Part shown: positions 6,002 through 8,915 of the stretch, piece after piece
How positions within the stretch are numbered: position 1 is the first letter of the stretch
Layout of the letters: each line of letters opens with the position of its first letter
Source of the DNA: JACDBD01 sp050743385
Lineage (GTDB): Bacteria; Actinomycetota; Acidimicrobiia; IMCC26256; JACDBD01
DNA length: 8,915 nt
Assembly: GCA_050743385.1 (NCBI GenBank)
Contig: JBOGFJ010000178.1
Span: 1 to 8,915 of the forward strand
Direction: 5' to 3'
Program-made: the position numbers and the translations under genes
Notes under the pieces: model-generated
Told to the model about the DNA's origin: nothing
Databases searched by the model: none
What the model saw: the letters and a program-made list of their open reading frames with translations, nothing else

Positions 6002-6367
6002 GTGTCCGAGACTGTCGACGGTGACCAGGCCCGCGAGCGGCTCGCGGCCGAGCAGGGCCGGGTCGAGGGGCTGATCCGATCGGTACGGGGGGAGTTCGGC
6101 GACGGCAGCGACGGCGAGACCTCCGAGCTGTCGAACTACGACCAGCATCCGGCCGATGTGGGCTCCGAGACCTTCGAGCGCGAGAAGGACCTGTCGATCC
6201 TCGAGCAGCTCGAGGCCGAGCTGGCCGAGATCCAAGCCGCGCTGCGCCGGATCGACGAGGGCACCTACGGGATCGACGAGGTGACGGGCGAGCCGATCCC
6301 GCCCGAGCGCCTCGAGGCGGTCCCGACCGCCCGCACCAACGTCGACGACGAACGGAGGGACCACTAA
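6002..6367 (+). CDS. DksA/TraR-family (YteA-like) protein lacking zinc-finger cysteines
   Basis: The protein has 121 residues from GTG at 6002. Residues 8-32 and 59-87 are predicted to form the coiled-coil arms. Between them is ELSNYDQHPADVGSETFERE (42-61), typical of the YteA branch of the DksA/TraR family. The C-terminal globule keeps the family frame YGxxxxxGxxIxxxRLxAxP (89-108), but the four positions that normally hold zinc-binding Cys are D92, T95, N113 and D116. The protein contains no Cys at all. DksA proteins bind the secondary channel of RNA polymerase; whether this one does is inference. The stop overlaps the ATG of the MaoC gene (TAATG, 6365-6369), so these two are in one operon. 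A TAGCCT hexamer 7 nt before the GTG suggests a leaderless transcript. Confidence 0.88.
   Translation: MSETVDGDQARERLAAEQGRVEGLIRSVRGEFGDGSDGETSELSNYDQHPADVGSETFEREKDLSILEQLEAELAEIQAALRRIDEGTYGIDEVTGEPIPPERLEAVPTARTNVDDERRDH
6354..6358 (+). promoter_or_regulatory. Strong Shine-Dalgarno site of the MaoC gene
   Basis: GGAGG lies inside the end of the DksA-like coding sequence, 8 nt before ATG at 6367. It fixes the MaoC start at the TAATG overlap and contrasts with the leaderless-type starts elsewhere in the window. Confidence 0.8.
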
Positions 6368-7221
6368 TGGGCTTTGCCCTCGACAAGATCGGGCAATGGA
6401 GCGACGAGCGGGAGTTCAAGGTCGACGCAGAGCGGATCAAGGCGTACGCGGCCGCGACCAACGACCCGATCCCGGCCCACGCCAAGGGCGAGGTCGCGCC
6501 CCCGGTGTTCGCGGTGGTTCCGCTCTGGGACGCCATGGGGGGCGCGGTGGGGTTGGTCACGCCGGCGGAGGCGATGCCCTTCGTCGTGCACGGCGAGCAA
6601 GACATGCACTTTCACAAGCCGATCGTCCCGGGCATGGTGCTGCGCTCGAAGGCCGCACCCGTCGGCGTTCACGTGAAGGGCTCGGGCACGACTGTCGTCA
6701 CCCACATGCAGACCCGTGACGGCGACGGCGATCTCGTGAACGAGCAGTACTCCGTCACGTTCTTCCGCGGCATCAGCGAGGGTGAGAGCGCGGGTGAGCA
6801 GGCGCCTGCGCACCGGTTCCCCGAGGAGGTCCGGTCGGCCGAGCCGGTCGCCGTCGTATCGCAGACCTTCGACGAGGACCAGACCTACCGGTACTCGGAA
6901 GCCTCGGGTGACACCGTGCCAATCCACCTCGACGACGAGTTCGCCAAGTCGGTCGGGCTGCCCGGCATCATCATCCACGGCCTGTGCACGATGGCGTTCA
7001 CGAGCTGGGCCGCGGTCGAGAACCTTGCCGGTGGCGACACGGCCCGACTCCGGCGGCTGGCGGTGCGGTTCTCGAAGCCGGTGCTCCCCGGCCAGGAGAT
7101 CACCACCCGTTTCTGGAACTGCGGCGGCGCCGAGGGCGCGACAACCTACGCGTACGAGACCGCGACGTCCGGCGACAACGGCGTGGTGATCAAGGACGGC
7201 GTCGCGGAGATCGCAACCTGA
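6367..7221 (+). CDS. Two-domain MaoC-type enoyl-CoA hydratase / dehydratase
   Basis: The protein has 284 residues in two hotdog folds. The N-terminal half (about 1-135) resembles the MaoC dehydratase N-domain, with VVHGEQDMHFHKPIVPGM (73-90). The C-terminal half carries the hydratase-2 motif YSEASGDTVPIHLDDEFA (176-193), with the catalytic pair D182 and H187, followed by GLPGIIIHGLCTMAF (197-211). Such double-hotdog proteins hydrate 2-enoyl-CoA esters in the R direction or act on related CoA or acyl-carrier thioesters; the substrate cannot be read from sequence. The usual motif has Asn before the Pro (GDxNP) where this one has Val (GDTVP); variants of this kind occur in actinobacterial relatives. 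It starts at a TAATG overlap with the DksA-like gene, with GGAGG 8 nt upstream, and its stop overlaps the apparent CTG start of the next gene. Confidence 0.92.
   Translation: MGFALDKIGQWSDEREFKVDAERIKAYAAATNDPIPAHAKGEVAPPVFAVVPLWDAMGGAVGLVTPAEAMPFVVHGEQDMHFHKPIVPGMVLRSKAAPVGVHVKGSGTTVVTHMQTRDGDGDLVNEQYSVTFFRGISEGESAGEQAPAHRFPEEVRSAEPVAVVSQTFDEDQTYRYSEASGDTVPIHLDDEFAKSVGLPGIIIHGLCTMAFTSWAAVENLAGGDTARLRRLAVRFSKPVLPGQEITTRFWNCGGAEGATTYAYETATSGDNGVVIKDGVAEIAT
7206..7210 (+). promoter_or_regulatory. Shine-Dalgarno-like site deciding the CTG start of the MoaD-like gene
   Basis: GGAGA lies 7 nt before CTG at 7218. In this frame no ATG, GTG or TTG is close by, so the site supports CTG as initiator in a CTGA overlap with the MaoC stop. 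Confidence 0.5.
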
Positions 7222-7499
7222 CCGTCCGGCTGCGGCTGTTCGCCCGCGCACGGGAGGCCGCCGGGCGCTCCGAAGACCGGTTCGACGCCGTCACGGTGCG
7301 CGGGCTCCTGGACGCGGCCCGCGCCGCCTACGGACCGGAGTTCGCCGCCGTGCTCGATACCGCCCGGGTCTGGGTCAACGGCGAGGAGCCGGACGACGGC
7401 GACGCGACCGGTTTGCGTGACGGCGACGAGGTTGCGGTGATCCCGCCGGTGAGCGGCGGCGCCGACACGTTCGGCGTCGAGCTGATCACAGGAGCTTGA
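7218..7499 (+). CDS. MoaD/ThiS-family sulfur-carrier protein with C-terminal extension
   Basis: The ubiquitin-like fold is clear. The protein opens with LTVRLRLFARAREAAGR (1-17), as in MoaD, where this segment packs into the first beta strands. RVWVNGEEPDDGD (50-62) and LRDGDEVAVIPPVSGG (66-81) are the classic end of MoaD, whose Gly-Gly is adenylated by MoeB and carries the sulfur for molybdopterin synthase. Here the frame continues 12 residues beyond Gly-Gly (ADTFGVELITGA). The protein would need trimming, or may be a remnant or relative of a MoaD-MoaE fusion. No conventional start is available, and CTG at 7218, overlapping the MaoC stop and preceded by GGAGA, gives 93 residues. The last 14 bp overlap the end of the convergent superoxide dismutase gene. 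Family assignment is firm; start and maturation are inferred. No other molybdenum-cofactor gene is visible in the window. Confidence 0.82.
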   Translation: MTVRLRLFARAREAAGRSEDRFDAVTVRGLLDAARAAYGPEFAAVLDTARVWVNGEEPDDGDATGLRDGDEVAVIPPVSGGADTFGVELITGA

Positions 7500-8097
7500 G
7501 CGTCCGGGCGTTGGCGAACCGTTCGGTGACGTCGGGCCAGTTCACGATGTTCCAGAACGACTCGACCCAATCGGCCTTCACGTTCTTGAACTGCAGGTAG
7601 TAGGCGTGCTCCCACATGTCGAGCACGAGCAGCGGGGGCGCTCCCTGCCCGACGTTGCTCTGGTGGTCGTAGACCTGCTCGACGATGAGGCGCTGACCGA
7701 GCGGCTCCCACGTGAGCGCGCCCCAACCCGAGCCCTGCACGTTCAGCGCCGCCTCCGTCAGCTGGCTGCGGAACCCCTCGAAGGATCCGAACCACTCGTC
7801 GATCGCGGCCGCGAGGTCGCCGTCGGGCTTGTCGCCGCCGCTGGGGCTCATGTTCTGCCAGAACAGCGAGTGCAGCACGTGTCCCGAGAGGTTGAAGGCG
7901 AGGTTCTTCTGGAGCTGGTTGATGGTGTCGAACGTCCCGGTCTCGCGCGCCTGGCCGAGCTTCTCGAGCGCGGTGTTCGCTCCCTTCACGTAGGTGGCGT
8001 GGTGCTTGTCGTGGTGCAGCTCGAGGATCTGGGCCGAGTAGTGGGGCTCGAGCGCGGCGTAGTCGTAGGGAAGGTCGGGGAGCGTGTACTCGGGCAT
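7486..8097 (-). CDS. Superoxide dismutase, Fe/Mn family
   Basis: The protein has 203 residues, the normal length for the family. It opens with MPEYTLPDLPYDYAALEPHY. The four metal ligands are present: H28 in LELHHDKHHATY, H76 in HSLFW, and D160 and H164 in DMWEHAYY. The gateway Tyr (Y36) and the YDHQSNVGQG loop (143-152) are also in place. The enzyme converts superoxide to oxygen and hydrogen peroxide. Having no signal peptide, it should act in the cytosol. The choice between Fe and Mn is not certain from sequence; the HQ in the loop resembles actinobacterial enzymes. The start at 8097 is fixed by AAAGGA 7 nt upstream and by homology at the N-terminus; a longer frame reaching 8193 adds a non-conserved Arg-rich stretch. 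It is convergent with, and overlaps by 14 bp, the MoaD-like gene. Confidence 0.97.
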   Translation of the reverse strand: MPEYTLPDLPYDYAALEPHYSAQILELHHDKHHATYVKGANTALEKLGQARETGTFDTINQLQKNLAFNLSGHVLHSLFWQNMSPSGGDKPDGDLAAAIDEWFGSFEGFRSQLTEAALNVQGSGWGALTWEPLGQRLIVEQVYDHQSNVGQGAPPLLVLDMWEHAYYLQFKNVKADWVESFWNIVNWPDVTERFANARTLKLL

Positions 8098-8104
8098 GGT
8101 GTGG

Positions 8105-8110
8105 TCCTTT
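8105..8110 (-). promoter_or_regulatory. Shine-Dalgarno site of the superoxide dismutase gene
   Basis: AAAGGA on the minus strand lies 7 nt before the ATG at 8097. It shows that this gene is translated from a leadered message and selects this start over the in-frame upstream codon at 8193. Confidence 0.75.
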
Positions 8111-8201
8111 CGACGATCCGGGCGGGTCGCGGTGCGATTCGTTCCTCCCCAGCGTCGTCCCCAGACCCGAGGCGCGCCAAACCCGCAGGTCACGGCGGTG
8201 C

Positions 8202-8230
8202 TTGCCCGCCGCGCGACGCCTCGCTAGCGT
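8202..8230 (+). promoter_or_regulatory. Housekeeping-type promoter of the coiled-coil protein gene
   Basis: TTGCCC (8202-8207) and TAGCGT (8225-8230) are separated by exactly 17 bp, giving a good match to the primary sigma-factor consensus. Transcription would start near 8238, leaving a 5' leader of about 24 nt that contains GAAAGG (8251-8256) before the ATG at 8262. The 164-bp region 8098-8261 must also hold the divergent dismutase promoter, which I could not locate with confidence. Confidence 0.55.
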
Positions 8231-8261
8231 CCGGTCGATTCGGGCGGATCGAAAGGGGCTC

Positions 8262-8915
8262 ATGCGCGTGGTCCAACGCGTCATGGTCGCGGCGATCGCG
8301 GGTCTGGCGATGCTGGTGCCGGCCGCACCCGCGGGCACGACGCCCGCCCGAGCCGGCGACGAGCTCGCGGCGGCGAAGCAGCGCGTGAGCGAGGCGCGTG
8401 CCGCCGCGAACGCGGCCGCCGCCCGAGTCACCGAGGCCTACGGGCAGGTGCAGGCGCTCGGTGACGAGATCGACGCGGTCGAGGCCCGTCTCGCCGAGGG
8501 GACGCTCCGCGCCGACGAGTTGCGGGCGGCGGTGGCGCGCCGTGCCCTCGAGGCGTACACCGGGTCGAGCACCGAGACCCTCCCGGTGTTCGAGAGCGAG
8601 GAGCCGCGCGACTTCACCCGCCGCACGGAGTATCTCGACCGGGTGAATGCGCGCGACAACGCCGCCGCCGGCGAGCTGCGGGCCCTCAACGAAGACCTCG
8701 ACGTGCAGCGGGTCGCACTCGGCGATGCCCGCGCGCGCCAGGTCGAGACGCTCGAGCAGATGAAGGCCGAGCAGGAGAAGCTCGACGCGGCCCTCGCCGA
8801 GGCGGAGGCGGCGCAGACCGCGCTCGAGGAGCGTCTCGCACGCGAGTCGGCCGCCCGCCGCGCCGCCGAAGAAGCCGCCGCCGCCGCCCGGCAGCAGTCG
8901 ACCCCGGCCCGGCCC
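8262..8915 (+). CDS. Secreted coiled-coil protein, peptidoglycan-hydrolase-associated type (partial, C-terminus off window)
   Basis: From ATG at 8262, with GAAAGG 5 nt upstream, the frame is open to the window edge (218 residues). Residues 1-31 are a signal peptide (MRVVQRVMVAAIAGLAMLVP, then a short Ala/Thr-rich stretch ending ARAG). Two long Ala/Glu/Arg-rich coiled-coil stretches follow (about 32-95 and 130-208), separated by a less helical part around 96-128 with LEAYTGSSTETLP. The visible end, after a run of Ala, is QQSTPARP, which looks like a linker to a further domain. This layout is common in actinobacterial cell-wall proteins of the RipA or PcsB kind, where a secreted coiled coil precedes an NlpC/P60, CHAP or other murein-acting domain. 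That domain is not visible here, so the function is inferred only from layout. Confidence 0.8.
   Translation, partial: MRVVQRVMVAAIAGLAMLVPAAPAGTTPARAGDELAAAKQRVSEARAAANAAAARVTEAYGQVQALGDEIDAVEARLAEGTLRADELRAAVARRALEAYTGSSTETLPVFESEEPRDFTRRTEYLDRVNARDNAAAGELRALNEDLDVQRVALGDARARQVETLEQMKAEQEKLDAALAEAEAAQTALEERLARESAARRAAEEAAAAARQQSTPARP

Noticed and set aside
5149..6605. Long minus-strand frames opposite the LON, DksA-like and MaoC genes
   Set aside because: These are antisense shadows: low-complexity Arg/Ala/Gly sequence without motifs, opposite genes with clear family signatures.
8171..8178. GGCGCGCC palindrome as an operator upstream of the dismutase gene
   Set aside because: An 8-bp GC-only palindrome is expected by chance in DNA this GC-rich, and it does not resemble known Fur-family operators.
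8098..8193. Longer superoxide dismutase frame with an Arg-rich N-terminal extension starting at 8193
   Set aside because: The extension is not typical of the family and contains the AAAGGA ribosome-binding site for the ATG at 8097, where the conserved N-terminus begins.
1..8915. CRISPR array, tRNA, rRNA, insertion sequence or phage genes
   Set aside because: No regular repeats, cloverleaf-type sequences, transposase motifs or terminal inverted repeats were seen on reading both strands.

Overview
The window is uniformly GC-rich, densely packed bacterial DNA. Several things point to an actinobacterium, and I would guess the Acidimicrobiia or a relative: GTG starts are common, several genes lack a Shine-Dalgarno sequence but have a -10 hexamer just upstream of the start, and the families present include a zinc-binding anti-sigma factor next to an ECF sigma factor, a fused CopC-CopD, and a double-hotdog MaoC protein. 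This taxonomic call is inference. I see no mobile element, CRISPR array, tRNA, rRNA or sign of recent transfer; it looks like chromosomal backbone.

Left third (1-3998): a probable copper and envelope-stress module built around a divergent promoter at 1571-1623. Leftward run an ECF sigma factor and, 26 bp after it, an uncharacterised secreted and membrane protein with a His-rich WHEHRAHW motif, which leaves the window at base 1. Rightward run a membrane-bound zinc-finger (ZAS-type) anti-sigma factor and, overlapping it by 4 bp, a CopC-CopD fusion that keeps the N-terminal His of the Cu(II) site and ends in a YtkA-like extracytoplasmic domain. A GGGAAC element sits exactly where an ECF -35 would be for a leaderless anti-sigma transcript. 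This suggests that the sigma factor controls its own anti-sigma factor and the copper protein.

Middle (3999-5973): a Fur-family metalloregulator (leftward) and a SirB1-type transglutaminase-fold protein (rightward) diverge from a 24-bp intergenic region. Their two -10 hexamers share the same TA step and each lies exactly 7 nt from its GTG. A stand-alone LON substrate-binding-domain protein follows.

Right third (5974-8915): a DksA/TraR-type protein of the YteA kind that has lost all four zinc-finger cysteines, a two-domain MaoC hydratase that overlaps it, and a MoaD/ThiS-type ubiquitin-fold protein. That last protein apparently starts at CTG and continues 12 residues past its Gly-Gly. It overlaps the end of a convergent Fe/Mn superoxide dismutase. 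Divergent from the dismutase, and with a good promoter, a secreted coiled-coil protein begins and leaves the window at the right edge.

The most interesting items are the copper-linked sigma locus with its unnamed His-rich partner, the bidirectional promoter with merged -10 elements, the repeated TAnnnT-N7-GTG leaderless start arrangement, the cysteine-free DksA-like protein, and the C-terminally extended MoaD.
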